Shown here one piece after another: positions 34,917-42,860 of a stretch of DNA of 50,968 nt. The stretch covers positions 1 through 50,968 of the forward strand of contig JAEZRM010000141.1 in the NCBI GenBank assembly GCA_023412805.1. Reading direction: 5' to 3'. Origin of the DNA: Pseudomonadota bacterium (GTDB taxonomy: Bacteria; Pseudomonadota; Alphaproteobacteria; Rhizobiales; Hyphomicrobiaceae). The notes beneath the pieces were generated by a model. That model saw only the letters and a program-made list of their open reading frames with translations. It was not told the DNA's origin and made no database searches. A program made the translations under genes and the position numbers. The number at the start of each line of letters is the position of its first letter. The first letter of the stretch is position 1.

Positions 34917-36097
34917 GTGGTCGACAAGCTGAAAGTACTGGCTGATGCCGCGAAATACGATGCGTCGCTCCTAAGCGATCAGCTGCAAAAAATGGTCTCG
35001 GCTCGACGACTGGCGCCGGCATTTGTCACGCTTACACACCCGACGGGCGATGCGTCTCTTTGCTCAAAATTCTGCTGACGAACTACTGCCTGTTCGATTG
35101 CGCGTACTGCATAAATCGACGCTCATCGAACGTCGCACGGGCTCGCTTTACGGTGGAAGAGGTCGCGACGCTCACAGTCGAATTCTACAAGCGAAATTGT
35201 ATCGAGGGATTATTTCTTTCCTCCGGCATCATCCAATCGCCGGACTACACGATGGAACAGCTCATGCTCGTCGCGAAGAAGTTGCGGCAGGATCACGGGT
35301 TTGCTGGCTACATCCATCTAAAGACCATCCCAGAAGCGAACCCTTGGCTCGTCGAGCAAGCAGGGCTTTGGGCGGATCGGCTCTCGATCAATATGGAGCT
35401 ACCGACCCATACCAGCCTCGAGCGCTTAGCGCCGGAGAAGAACGGCTCCCGGATCGAGCGCGCTATGGGGCAGATGAGGGAGCGCATTCAGGAAGCGCAT
35501 GAGGAGCGTCGCCGGTTTTCGCCTGCCGGTCAGAGCACACAGATCATCATTGGCGCGGATGATACCAACGGTGCTGACGTACTGAAGGCCAGCGCGAGGC
35601 TGTACGGCAGCTACAAACTCAAGCGCATCTACTACTCTGCTTTCTCCCCAATAGAGCAGGCAAGCCGTGTTCTGCCACCACGACCGCCGCCGCTCGCGCG
35701 CGAACATCGCCTCTATCAAGCCGACTGGCTTCTTCGGTTCTATGGCTTCACGGTGGATGAGATGACGTCCAGCGGCGAAGCCGGAATGTTGGATCTCAGC
35801 ATTGACCCGAAGCTTGCGTGGGCTCTCAAGAACCGTGGTACCTTCCCGGTCGATGTCAACAAAGGGGCGCGCGAGCTTTTGCTTCGCGTGCCCGGGCTCG
35901 GGAAAAGAGCCGTTGACAAGATCGTAGCCGCGCGGCGCCACACGACACTGCGGGCAGATGATGTTCGTCGCCTCACATCGTCGTTCAAGCGCGCCGCCCC
36001 ATTCCTCATTACCGCGGACCATCATCCTGGCGGTACGACGGACCGCTTGGATCTGCGCTCGCGGATCGCGCCGCCGAAGCAGCTGAGCCTGCTGTGA
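34917..36097 (+). pseudogene. putative DNA repair radical SAM protein, frameshifted near its N-terminus
   Basis: The N-terminal DKLKVLADAAKYDA is in one frame; the rest (GLGSTTGAGICHAYTPDGRC, then NYCLFDCAYCINRRSSNVAR, through LLLRVPGLGKRAVDKIVAAR) is in another, open from 35060 to 36097. The shift lies near 34965. The radical SAM cluster motif CLFDCAYC (C-x3-C-x2-C) and a C-terminal helix-hairpin-helix are intact. This family is annotated as putative DNA modification/repair radical SAM protein and pairs with UdgX genes. An SD (AAGGAGG, 34893-34899) is followed at 8 bases by ATC rather than ATG, so the true start is unclear. Confidence 0.8.
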
Positions 36098-37503
36098 TGA
36101 CAAGGTTCGTCGTCAGCCTCTGTGACGGTGTCGATTTCAAAGGATTTCGTTCGGGGCTACGCGCCGCAATTGCCACGCAAGTTGCTCCAGACAATGTGGA
36201 TTGGCAAATTGCAGCCGAACCGTTGCTTTTTTCTGGCGACGACGTCGCCACCGCGCCTCCGGTCAGCATTCCACGCGAGGCAGCGAGCTTGATCGATCTC
36301 GTCGTCTGTCACAGCGATCCGCAACGGTACGCGTTGCTGTACCGGCTCGTGTGGCGGGTCGTGCAGGGTGAACGCGCGCTGCTCGAAGTGCACAGCGATC
36401 CCCTCGTTCATCGGCTGAACCAGATGGCGAAGGCTGTTCGCCGCGACATCCACAAGATGCATGCTTTCCTGCGCTTTCGTCGCGTCGAGAGCCAGGGGAG
36501 CGAGCGCTTCATCGCATGGTTCGAGCCCGAGCACTTTATCCTGGAGGCGACGGCAGAATTCTTCGTGAAGCGATACCCGTCCATGGATTGGAGCATTCTG
36601 ACGCCGAAGGGTTCGCTGCACTGGGATCGAGAAAGCTTGACCTCAGGACCGGCCGGAGACCGCCGTGATGCGCCCACCGCTGGCGCGATCGAGGACGCAT
36701 GGTACGTCTACTTTCAATGCGCATTCAACCCGGCGCGCGTCAACATTGACCAGATGCGGAAGGAGATGCCGCGCAGATACTGGCACAACATGCCTGAAAC
36801 CATGGCCATCCCTGGCATGCTGCGAAAAGCTGGCTCGCGCGTTGAAGCAATGATCGCGACGGAGGCGCAGTCGCCGATCAAGCGCAACCCTGACAGGGCG
36901 CTGATGACAATGCTCGATGGTGAGGTCAAATCGTTGGCTGCCTTGAACGCCATCATTTCGCGGTCGGAACCATTCGTTACAGGTGGCAAGCGTGCTGTTC
37001 TCGGCGAAGGGCCTGTAGAACCTGCTTTGGCTTTTGTCGGGGAGCAACCCGGAGATCAGGAGGACGTGCAGGGCCGTCCGTTTGTCGGCCCTGCCGGTCA
37101 GCTCTTTGATCGAGCACTCGAAGAAGCGAAGATCAACCGCGCCGAATGCTACGTCACAAATGCGGTCAAACACTTCAAGTTCGAGGAGCGCGGGAAGCGG
37201 CGCCTTCACAAAAAGCCGACAACTGGCGAAGTGAAGCATTACCGATGGTGGCTGATGAAGGAACTGGAATTGGTAAGGCCCAGGATTGTCGTAGCCCTTG
37301 GCAGTACCGCCGTCCTCGCTCTTACCGGAAAGGCGATGCCCATCACGCGGTCTCGCGGCGCCTTCGATTTTGGAGATCAAGCCGGCTTCATCACCGTGCA
37401 TCCATCGTACCTGCTGCGCCTGCCGGACGAAGAAAGTCGACGGCGCGAGTACGACTTATTCGTACGCGATCTCGCCAAGGCCCGTACGCTCGAAACTGGA
37501 TAG
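36097..37503 (+). CDS. DUF4130-UdgX fusion, uracil-DNA-binding glycosylase-like protein
   Basis: 468 residues; the ATG at 36097 overlaps the previous stop (a GTG at 36094 is also possible). N-terminal DUF4130 part (about 1-230; RLNQMAKAVRRDIHKMHAFL, WFEPEHFILEA). C-terminal uracil-DNA glycosylase superfamily domain (about 270-468; FVGEQPGDQEDVQGRPFVGP, then KRRLHKKP and VTVHPSYLLRLP-like). The KRRLHKKP loop carries the histidine that in UdgX bonds covalently to DNA at excised uracil. Works with the radical SAM protein; SOS-controlled by the shared LexA box. Intact. Confidence 0.9.
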   Translation: MTRFVVSLCDGVDFKGFRSGLRAAIATQVAPDNVDWQIAAEPLLFSGDDVATAPPVSIPREAASLIDLVVCHSDPQRYALLYRLVWRVVQGERALLEVHSDPLVHRLNQMAKAVRRDIHKMHAFLRFRRVESQGSERFIAWFEPEHFILEATAEFFVKRYPSMDWSILTPKGSLHWDRESLTSGPAGDRRDAPTAGAIEDAWYVYFQCAFNPARVNIDQMRKEMPRRYWHNMPETMAIPGMLRKAGSRVEAMIATEAQSPIKRNPDRALMTMLDGEVKSLAALNAIISRSEPFVTGGKRAVLGEGPVEPALAFVGEQPGDQEDVQGRPFVGPAGQLFDRALEEAKINRAECYVTNAVKHFKFEERGKRRLHKKPTTGEVKHYRWWLMKELELVRPRIVVALGSTAVLALTGKAMPITRSRGAFDFGDQAGFITVHPSYLLRLPDEESRRREYDLFVRDLAKARTLETG

Positions 37504-37812
37504 ACGAACTTATCTGAAATCTGGGAGGACGCTTTTTCTTCATTCTAGGGCGCCAGCACGCGGATCGGCAGTTGCAACTCGTCAATCCCGTTACTCAAAA
37601 AGGACCGGCTGCCTCCAGTGCGGCCACTTGACCGGTCCCCCCCAATATACTGGATACTCAGTCTCCGACGCCGGCGCGGCGGTCGAACTATTGTAGAAGC
37701 AGGCGCTGCTGCGGCCGGCATTTGGTTCAGGAAAGCTTTTTGCTTCGCAGTCTACAAGGACATCGTCGGCGCGCTCTGCTGTAGCTGCACGGCCGCGATG
37801 GAATGCGGATCC
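37504..37812 (+). other. 309-base gap with no gene seen
   Basis: No frame reads as a recognisable protein and no terminator was found after the UdgX gene. Confidence 0.4.
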
Positions 37813-37837
37813 GGAACCTTATCTTTCACGCCTCATT
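37813..37837 (+). promoter_or_regulatory. near-consensus EcfG promoter
   Basis: GGAAC (37813-37817), 16-base spacer, CATT (37834-37837). Exact -35, one mismatch in the -10; ends 22 bases before the ATG at 37860. Confidence 0.45.
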
Positions 37838-37859
37838 GAGTCGGCAGGAGGAGCATCCT

Positions 37860-38031
37860 ATGCCGACACCTACTGAGCTCAAGGAGAAGTTCTGGAAAGC
37901 GCTCAAATCTGATATGACCATGACGATCGGACTAGACGGCATCGGAAGATGGTCATGCCCGCCCGATGACGGCTCAGATCCAGGGCGAGGGCGATCCGGA
38001 CGACCCGGCGCCCGACGATGCGCGCCTTTAA
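37860..38031 (+). pseudogene. truncated pyridoxamine-phosphate-oxidase-like general stress protein
   Basis: MPTPTELKEKFWKALKSDM is typical of the N-terminus of this family. After GLDGI a one-base change shifts the sense frame to EDGHARPMTAQIQGEG and the homology ends, the frame closing at 38031, about 100 residues short. Strong ribosome-binding site (GGAGGAG). Overlaps by 4 bases the convergent remnant on the other strand. Confidence 0.65.
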
Positions 38032-38300
38032 ACTTTGAGAGCACCCGATACTTCTGACAGCGTTGCTTTCTCGGCATCGCTTACTGCCACGCCACCGAAT
38101 CCAAGAAAGCCACCTTCCTTAGACGCACCGGCGACACGCTCCGCAATTCCGTGCAGTCACATCTTGAAAGCCTGTGAATCGGTGCCGGCCTTGGAGTCGA
38201 CGAGAAGAGCTACCGAGCGCAAAGCTGCGATGGCCTGCGTCTTCAGCTCCGCAGGCGTCTTGGCCGTCAGCTGAGCCCAACTTCCGGCACGATTACCCAT
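38028..38300 (-). pseudogene. small conserved protein interrupted by a TGA
   Basis: From the ATG at 38300 the minus strand reads WAQLTAKTPAELKTQAIAAL, then VDSKAGTDSQAFKM, then a TGA at 38159-38157 where tryptophan would be expected, then HGIAERVAGASKEGGFLGFG and SDAEKATLSEVSGALKV to a stop at 38028. KEGGFLGFGG-V-VSDAEKA is typical of an uncharacterised Hyphomicrobiales family. One base (TGG to TGA) kills it. The ATG overlaps the stop of the SOS-controlled gene upstream. Confidence 0.65.
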
Positions 38301-38490
38301 CTGCACCGAGCGCGAGCGAGCGCGCATAGGCCCAGTTCATTTGCGGGAACTTGGCGCCGCGTTTGCCGGGATGCTCGATGAACTGGAAATGTATGGTGAG
38401 CAGCGCCTCGCCGTAGGCATCGCGCACCGCGATGCGGTTGTGGTGCTCTTCGTAGAACCAAGGCGATGGGAAGCGGGCTCGGAAGGACAT
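38293..38490 (-). CDS. small uncharacterised protein under LexA control
   Basis: 65 residues from MSFRARFPSPWFYEEHHNRI, with AAGGACAT-region spacing and the LexA box 22 bases upstream. The ARFPSPW-x-x-EEH start followed by IAVRDAYGEALLTIHFQF resembles a family of small Bradyrhizobium-type proteins (FP-PW-IEE, then V-DA-GQALAYVYF) whose function is unknown. Its stop overlaps the start of the next small gene, now interrupted. SOS control would be a new clue to this family. Confidence 0.6.
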   Translation of the reverse strand: MSFRARFPSPWFYEEHHNRIAVRDAYGEALLTIHFQFIEHPGKRGAKFPQMNWAYARSLALGADG

Positions 38491-38511
38491 CCCGCGTGCA
38501 TAGCGCGGCAG

Positions 38512-38526
38512 GAACATATAGTGAAC
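38512..38526 (-). promoter_or_regulatory. LexA (SOS) box upstream of the small gene at 38490
   Basis: GAACATATAGTGAAC on the plus strand (GTTC-N7-GTTC on the minus strand), identical over 15 bases to the box at 34866-34880. It ends 22 bases before the ATG at 38490. The next plus-strand gene is 300 bases away. Between 38527 and 38825 I see only a 9-bp hairpin at 38558-38566 / 38581-38589. Confidence 0.75.
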
Positions 38527-38825
38527 ATACCGCAGCGCGGCGGCGGGGATAAAGGAACGCGCGGGCCAAGCCGAAACCTTGCCCGCGCGCCCCGGCATCA
38601 AACTGAAATGGAAACGTTAGTCACCCCCGCAATATGGCGGCCCAGCGACAATTGCTCATGTCGGACTTATCGGCAAGTGAAATGGGCCGGAGGCACGACG
38701 AAACAATCGACCGATGATTCAGCAGCTTAACAAATGTTAGTCGCGAGATATCTCAGGCTCGATACGCTCATGGGAACGGCAACATGGTTGGAACGGCCCA
38801 GAACATCGACAGGACGAGGGGCGTA

Positions 38826-39038
38826 ATGGAGCGTGCAGAGATCATACGCGCGAGGGAGGAGGAAGTAGGTCGCGAGTGGGAATGGCTGCAGGAGGCCATC
38901 AATCTGGTTGCGCGGGCACGAACGGGCGAGGAAGACGCCGACTTCCGGCTGCTCCAGCACCACGCCATGGACATCGGCCAGCGGCGGGTCGAGCTGATGC
39001 TCGAGCTCGCCAAACTGGAGCGGCCGTCGGGCTCTTAG
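38826..39038 (+). CDS. small helical protein of unknown function
   Basis: 70 residues from MERAEIIRAREEEVGREWEW; GAGGGG precedes the ATG. Almost all helix, with two charged stretches (QEAINLVARARTGEEDADF; HHAMDIGQRRVELMLELAKL) that could form an antiparallel hairpin. No named family. It heads a group of three small helical genes on the plus strand. Confidence 0.55.
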   Translation: MERAEIIRAREEEVGREWEWLQEAINLVARARTGEEDADFRLLQHHAMDIGQRRVELMLELAKLERPSGS

Positions 39039-39078
39039 AGCTCTCAAATCAACGTGGTGAATTTCATGCTTCGGTAGG

Positions 39079-39103
39079 GGAACCGGCTGCATGAAGGCGC
39101 GTT
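39079..39103 (+). promoter_or_regulatory. EcfG-type promoter
   Basis: GGAAC (39079-39083), 16-base spacer, CGTT (39100-39103): exact, ending 37 bases before the ATG at 39141. The paralogue at 22126 has the same arrangement. Confidence 0.8.
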
Positions 39104-39140
39104 CATCGGGCGGTTATCCCCCAAGCAAGAGGTTATAGAA

Positions 39141-39431
39141 ATGGCCCGGTCGAGCGTTCAGTCCCACGACATCAGCGACTATCAAACAGCACCACCAGCA
39201 GCTCGCTCCGTGACGGCGGAGATCCTGTGCCCGGTCGAGCACTTGCATCAGCGTTTCGACGCGGCGTACGACCGCGCCGAGGAGCTCGCCCACCTCATTC
39301 AGTCACGACAAGTGCACGCGTTCGACTGCACGCAGCTGCTCGGCAAGCTGAAGCAAGCGGAAGCCGAAAAGCGGGCGGCGCTCGCGGCGTTGCGCAAGGC
39401 GCGTTGGCTGAAGGCTGTACCGGCCGCATAA
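39141..39431 (+). CDS. small coiled-coil protein, paralogue of 21824-22126
   Basis: 96 residues. The core PVEHLHQRFDAAYDRAEEL, then LIQSRQVHAFDCTQLLGKLK and KRAALAALRKARWLKAVP, aligns without gaps to the protein at 21824-22126. Predicted as long helices with an RFD-A-DRA-EL motif also echoed in the HRRFNEA proteins. Function unknown; exact EcfG promoter. Confidence 0.74.
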   Translation: MARSSVQSHDISDYQTAPPAARSVTAEILCPVEHLHQRFDAAYDRAEELAHLIQSRQVHAFDCTQLLGKLKQAEAEKRAALAALRKARWLKAVPAA

Positions 39432-39523
39432 GATAGGCGGCGGCGCGGGTTCATGCGCCTCCCAAACTGCCTTTGAGCAAGCCTGCGCCGCCGCCGGTTG
39501 GCCCGTAATTCCCTCCTTATTCC

Positions 39524-39549
39524 GGAACGCGGCTTTCCGAGCTGGCGTC
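39524..39549 (+). promoter_or_regulatory. near-consensus EcfG promoter
   Basis: GGAAC (39524-39528), 17-base spacer, CGTC (39546-39549). It ends 32 bases before the ATG at 39582. Confidence 0.45.
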
Positions 39550-39574
39550 GCTGGTAGCAACGCTGCGACCGGGA

Positions 39575-39790
39575 TTGCGACATGGAGTACGAGGACACTC
39601 GCGACTAGGCGCCATTCATCGCAAATTCAATGAAGCGGCGGCCCATGCAGACATGCTGAAGAAGTTGATTGAGAACCGCAAAGGCTCGGACTGGCCGACC
39701 CACCATCCGCACGCGATGCTACGCAAAGCCGAGGCCAATAGGGAGGCAGCTCGGGTCGAACTGACGCGGACTGGCATCAGACGGTTCTAG
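39575..39790 (+). CDS. small HRRFNEA-family protein, start uncertain
   Basis: 71 codons from a TTG at 39575. The family part is LGAIHRKFNEAAAHADMLKK followed by WPTHHPHAMLRKAEANREAA. Promoter spacing favours the ATG at 39582, which reads MEYEDTRD and then stops; a one-base frameshift would join MEYEDTR to LGAIHRKF. So it is either a TTG-started gene or a frameshifted one. It converges with the HD gene, overlapping by 4 bases. Confidence 0.5.
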   Translation: MRHGVRGHSRLGAIHRKFNEAAAHADMLKKLIENRKGSDWPTHHPHAMLRKAEANREAARVELTRTGIRRF

Positions 39791-40287
39791 GTGACGCCAT
39801 GAGCGGCGGCCTGCTGATAGAGGGCATGGTTGGTGATCTTGTCACCTTCGATCTGCACCATGGCGGCGAGCACGGCGCGCTTCTCGCGCATGAACACGGG
39901 TGCGAAGTCGGGGTCGTGCTCGGCAATGTTGCGGGTGTTGTCGATGATATCGGCGAGCTTGATGAGCTTGGCGTTCCAGGGCGCCAGAGCGAGGCGCCAT
40001 GTGACCATTTTCATGCGCGACTTGCGATTGCGGGTTTCGGCATCGCTGAGCCAGTACACAAGCTCGGCCACCTCATCGCCGAACTGCTCGATGATCTCCT
40101 GCATAGTGACGGGCGTATCTTCGACGGTGTCGTGCAGGAAAGCAGCCGCAAGAACGCTCTCGTCGTCGATGCCATGCTCCTTCAACAGCCGCACGACGGC
40201 ATCGAGATGCACCACGTAGGGCTCATCGGAATACTGAGCGCCGTGTCTTTGCACGGCGAAGGCGCGGGCTTGTGCTGAAACGGCCAT
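39787..40287 (-). CDS. HD-domain (p)ppGpp hydrolase-like protein
   Basis: 166 residues from MAVSAQARAFAVQRHG. Metal-dependent HD fold of the SpoT/Mesh1 type: histidine in YVVHLDAVVRLL, the HD pair in AAFLHDTVEDTPVT and the ED motif in the same segment, and KLIKLADIIDNTRNI. Single-domain forms (small alarmone hydrolases) degrade (p)ppGpp or related nucleotides. The EcfG -10 lies only 7 bases before the ATG, so the transcript is probably leaderless. It would link the general stress response to alarmone turnover. Confidence 0.82.
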   Translation of the reverse strand: MAVSAQARAFAVQRHGAQYSDEPYVVHLDAVVRLLKEHGIDDESVLAAAFLHDTVEDTPVTMQEIIEQFGDEVAELVYWLSDAETRNRKSRMKMVTWRLALAPWNAKLIKLADIIDNTRNIAEHDPDFAPVFMREKRAVLAAMVQIEGDKITNHALYQQAAAHGVT

Positions 40288-40294
40288 GTTGGGA

Positions 40295-40320
40295 AACGTT
40301 AACGGCTGACGGCCTGTTCC
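40295..40320 (-). promoter_or_regulatory. EcfG-type promoter of the HD gene
   Basis: Minus strand GGAAC (40320-40316), 17-base spacer, CGTT (40298-40295): exact. The ATG at 40287 follows after 7 bases. The region 40321-40639 upstream holds no gene I recognise. Confidence 0.78.
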
Positions 40321-40639
40321 CGGCCAGTTAGCAGCCATTCGATGCTGCTTCAAGCGCGCGCTGAAGGTCGAAGGCGTTCAAAGTTGAGTTCGCTGGATTT
40401 CGAGGCAAGGCGATCAGGCGAGCGGACATGTTGATCGAACCAGTAGCGTTTGGCAGGTGAGCCTTTGCGTCGACCGCACCATGACGCTTGCGGAAGCAGA
40501 GCGGACTGTAATTCTTCGCGCCCGATGCGCTCAAGTGCCTGCAACCTGCTGCTGGTGCGAAGCGCCAAAAGGACACCATGCCTTGAGGCAACTCCAACTT
40601 GTCAAAAGCGTTGCTTCAGTCCATCAGCAGCGATGGCGC

Positions 40640-41623
40640 CTAAATCGTTGGCTTCGGCATTCTCAGAATTACGCGGCAGCCCGGGTTCGCGGGCTCGTAG
40701 GAGATTGTGCCATTCAACTGCTGCGCTAGCAGCGCGACGACTTTTGAACCGACACCTTTTGTTGTCTGCTCGGGCGAGGGCAAACCGATGCCATTATCGG
40801 TGACCGTGAGAACCAGGTCGTCGTTTGCCTGAAGCTTTATCAGGATTTGGCCTACCCGATCATCGACGAAGCCGTACTTGATGCTGTTCGTCACCAACTC
40901 GTTGATGATGATTGCGATGGGAACAGCAATCTCGCTATGAGCGTAGACTTCATCCAGTTCGCAGCGTAGTCCCACCGGTTTGTCGCCGCTCAACGCAAGC
41001 AGACGTCGGACGATATCACCTATGTACTCTTTGAGATCGACAATCTTTGTTTGATCGCGCAGCATCAGGTGATCGTAGACCTCGGCCATCGTCTGGATGC
41101 GTTGAGACGTCGTCTCAAGAGCCGCCGAGGCCTCTTGGCCGAGTGTGCGGGATTGCAGGCGCACCATCGCGCTCAGCATCGCGAGATTGTTCTTGGTCCT
41201 GTGCGCAACTTCCTGAAGCAAGAGCGTCTTAGAGCGTTCTGAGGCGACGGCTCTCTCCATCTCTTTGCGAAGAGCCTCAGCGAGAATAGCGAAAGCAAAC
41301 GCTATGAAGACGAACAAGATGATCGGAAGGGTTAGGGGAGACGGCCACTGCGGGCGCAGTATCAGTAGAACGCCAGCTACGGCCACGCCGGTGGCGAAAA
41401 ACCCGCTACCGCGATCGAACAACATGCCAGAGAGAAAGATTGCGGGAAGGAGAATATATAGGCCGATAAAGCCACTTTGCACCTCCATCGCGGCAAAGAT
41501 CCCGAGGCTGCAGGCGCTCAGCAATGCGGAGACCCCGTAACGCACCACGAGAGGTTGCGACGGACCAGGCAACAGAGGGAGCAAGCTCTCTATATGGCTG
41601 ACTTTACTGATCGCTGTCCGCAT
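40640..41623 (-). CDS. membrane sensor histidine kinase (HWE/HisKA_2 type)
   Basis: 327 residues from MRTAISKVSHIESLLPLLP; the open frame extends further upstream into the ligase end without support. Four membrane helices (about 28-125; DUF4118-like, as in KdpD), then the HisKA_2-type box LLLQEVAHRTKNNLAMLSAM with the phospho-accepting histidine, and an ATPase domain with INELVTNSIKYGF (N box), TVTDNGIGLPSPEQ (G1) and GVGSKVVALLAQQL (G2). Kinases of this class feed PhyR in the alphaproteobacterial general stress response, a plausible but unproven role here. It follows the ligase on the same strand. A deleted copy lies at 24435-25353. Confidence 0.88.
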   Translation of the reverse strand: MRTAISKVSHIESLLPLLPGPSQPLVVRYGVSALLSACSLGIFAAMEVQSGFIGLYILLPAIFLSGMLFDRGSGFFATGVAVAGVLLILRPQWPSPLTLPIILFVFIAFAFAILAEALRKEMERAVASERSKTLLLQEVAHRTKNNLAMLSAMVRLQSRTLGQEASAALETTSQRIQTMAEVYDHLMLRDQTKIVDLKEYIGDIVRRLLALSGDKPVGLRCELDEVYAHSEIAVPIAIIINELVTNSIKYGFVDDRVGQILIKLQANDDLVLTVTDNGIGLPSPEQTTKGVGSKVVALLAQQLNGTISYEPANPGCRVILRMPKPTI

Positions 41624-41735
41624 GAATGGATCAATCGATGATGCAGGATTTGACACCCCGAGTATCCCTTGCGCCGACCGAGTGTTCAAGCTTAACAGCG
41701 CGTCCTTACGGATCAGCGCGATGCGAGGCACTGGT

Positions 41736-42701
41736 CTATCCATTTCGCTTCCACACCGCGTGCCGCAGCAGGCCGGCCGTCGTAATCGTTCGATACTCTA
41801 CATCGGCCTTCAGCCGCGGCTGCACCCATACCGCCTTCGGACGGCCGGGCACGACCACTGGCGGTCGATCGACTTGGATCGCCTCGAGCCTCTGCTGGAG
41901 CTCGGCGCTCTGCTTCATGTTCCAACCCGTGCCGACCTTGCCCACGTATTTGAGATCGCGACCTTCCTTGCGCGCCAAATGTAGAGCGGCAACAAGGCCT
42001 GTGCCGTCGGGTGTGTAGCCGACAATGACGAAGGTCTCCCGCTTGACGCACTTCACCTTGATCCAGCTCTCATTTCGGCCGGATCGATAAGGCGCGTCCA
42101 TTCGCTTCGAGATGACGCCCTCTAGCCCCATCTCGCAGGCGTGCTCGAACATCTTCGCCCCGTCCTCCGCCATGCGGTCCGAGAAGAGGATTGGGGCTCC
42201 GACGCCGCTCAGCAGTTCCTTGAGAACCCGCTTGCTATCGAGGAGCGGCGCCGCGCGCAGATCGAAGCCGTCGAGGTGGAGGAGATCGAACAGATAGAAC
42301 AGCATGTCGGCGGATCGCCCGCGCGGTCCCATGGCGATCTCGAGTGCATCGAAGTCGCTGGCGCCCTTCCTATCGGGCACAATGACCTCGCCATCGACCA
42401 CGAGATTGTTCGCGGGCAGGCGTTCAAGCGCCGATGCGAGTGATTTCATGCGGCCGGTCCAGTCGTGCCCATTGCGGGTTATCAGTGCCGGCTTCCCCTC
42501 AATGAGGTGACCTTGCACGCGATAGCCGTCGAACTTGATCTCGTGCAGCCAGTCCGCCCCGGACGGCACCGTCTCTCGGAGAGTGGCGAGCTGCGGTTTG
42601 ATGAATCCTCGGAATGGCGCCGGCTTGGCGCCCTGAAGCACTCGGGCGTGGAAACGGGCGGACGAGCGGTGCGTAGAAGACCGCTTAGCCGGCTTCGTCA
42701 T
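41736..42701 (-). CDS. stand-alone ATP-dependent DNA ligase (LigD LIG-like)
   Basis: 321 residues from MTKPAKRSSTHRSSARFHAR; the ATG at 42701 was chosen over an earlier frame opening. Adenylation domain with the nucleotidyl lysine K56 in LHEIKFDGYRVQG, LVVDGEVIVPD, and ISKRMDAPYRSGRNESWIK, then an OB fold ending GLLRHAVWKRNG. It resembles the LIG domain of LigD without PE or POL domains; such LigD-like ligases act as backups in end joining in rhizobia. A near-consensus EcfG promoter lies upstream. Two decayed copies exist at 20697-21030 and 26711-27676. Confidence 0.9.
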   Translation of the reverse strand: MTKPAKRSSTHRSSARFHARVLQGAKPAPFRGFIKPQLATLRETVPSGADWLHEIKFDGYRVQGHLIEGKPALITRNGHDWTGRMKSLASALERLPANNLVVDGEVIVPDRKGASDFDALEIAMGPRGRSADMLFYLFDLLHLDGFDLRAAPLLDSKRVLKELLSGVGAPILFSDRMAEDGAKMFEHACEMGLEGVISKRMDAPYRSGRNESWIKVKCVKRETFVIVGYTPDGTGLVAALHLARKEGRDLKYVGKVGTGWNMKQSAELQQRLEAIQVDRPPVVVPGRPKAVWVQPRLKADVEYRTITTAGLLRHAVWKRNG

Positions 42702-42729
42702 GGCGCAGCCTGTGGCGCGGAATAGGCGG

Positions 42730-42754
42730 AACGCTCGTGTCGGCCGCCCATTCC
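42730..42754 (-). promoter_or_regulatory. near-consensus EcfG promoter of the ligase-kinase pair
   Basis: Minus strand GGAAT (42754-42750), 16-base spacer, CGTT (42733-42730): one mismatch. It ends 28 bases before the ATG at 42701. Confidence 0.5.
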
Positions 42755-42860
42755 CTGTGCGCTGCAAACTGAATTTTCGCACGATCGGTGTCGGTATTGC
42801 GCCTCGCCAAACGTCCTTGGGTCATCGCTGGGAATCCAGCACCAGGAAAAGAACAGTGGC

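Noticed and set aside
38558..38589. 9-bp hairpin as a terminator or small RNA
   Set aside because: No clear T-tract on either strand and no other linked structure.
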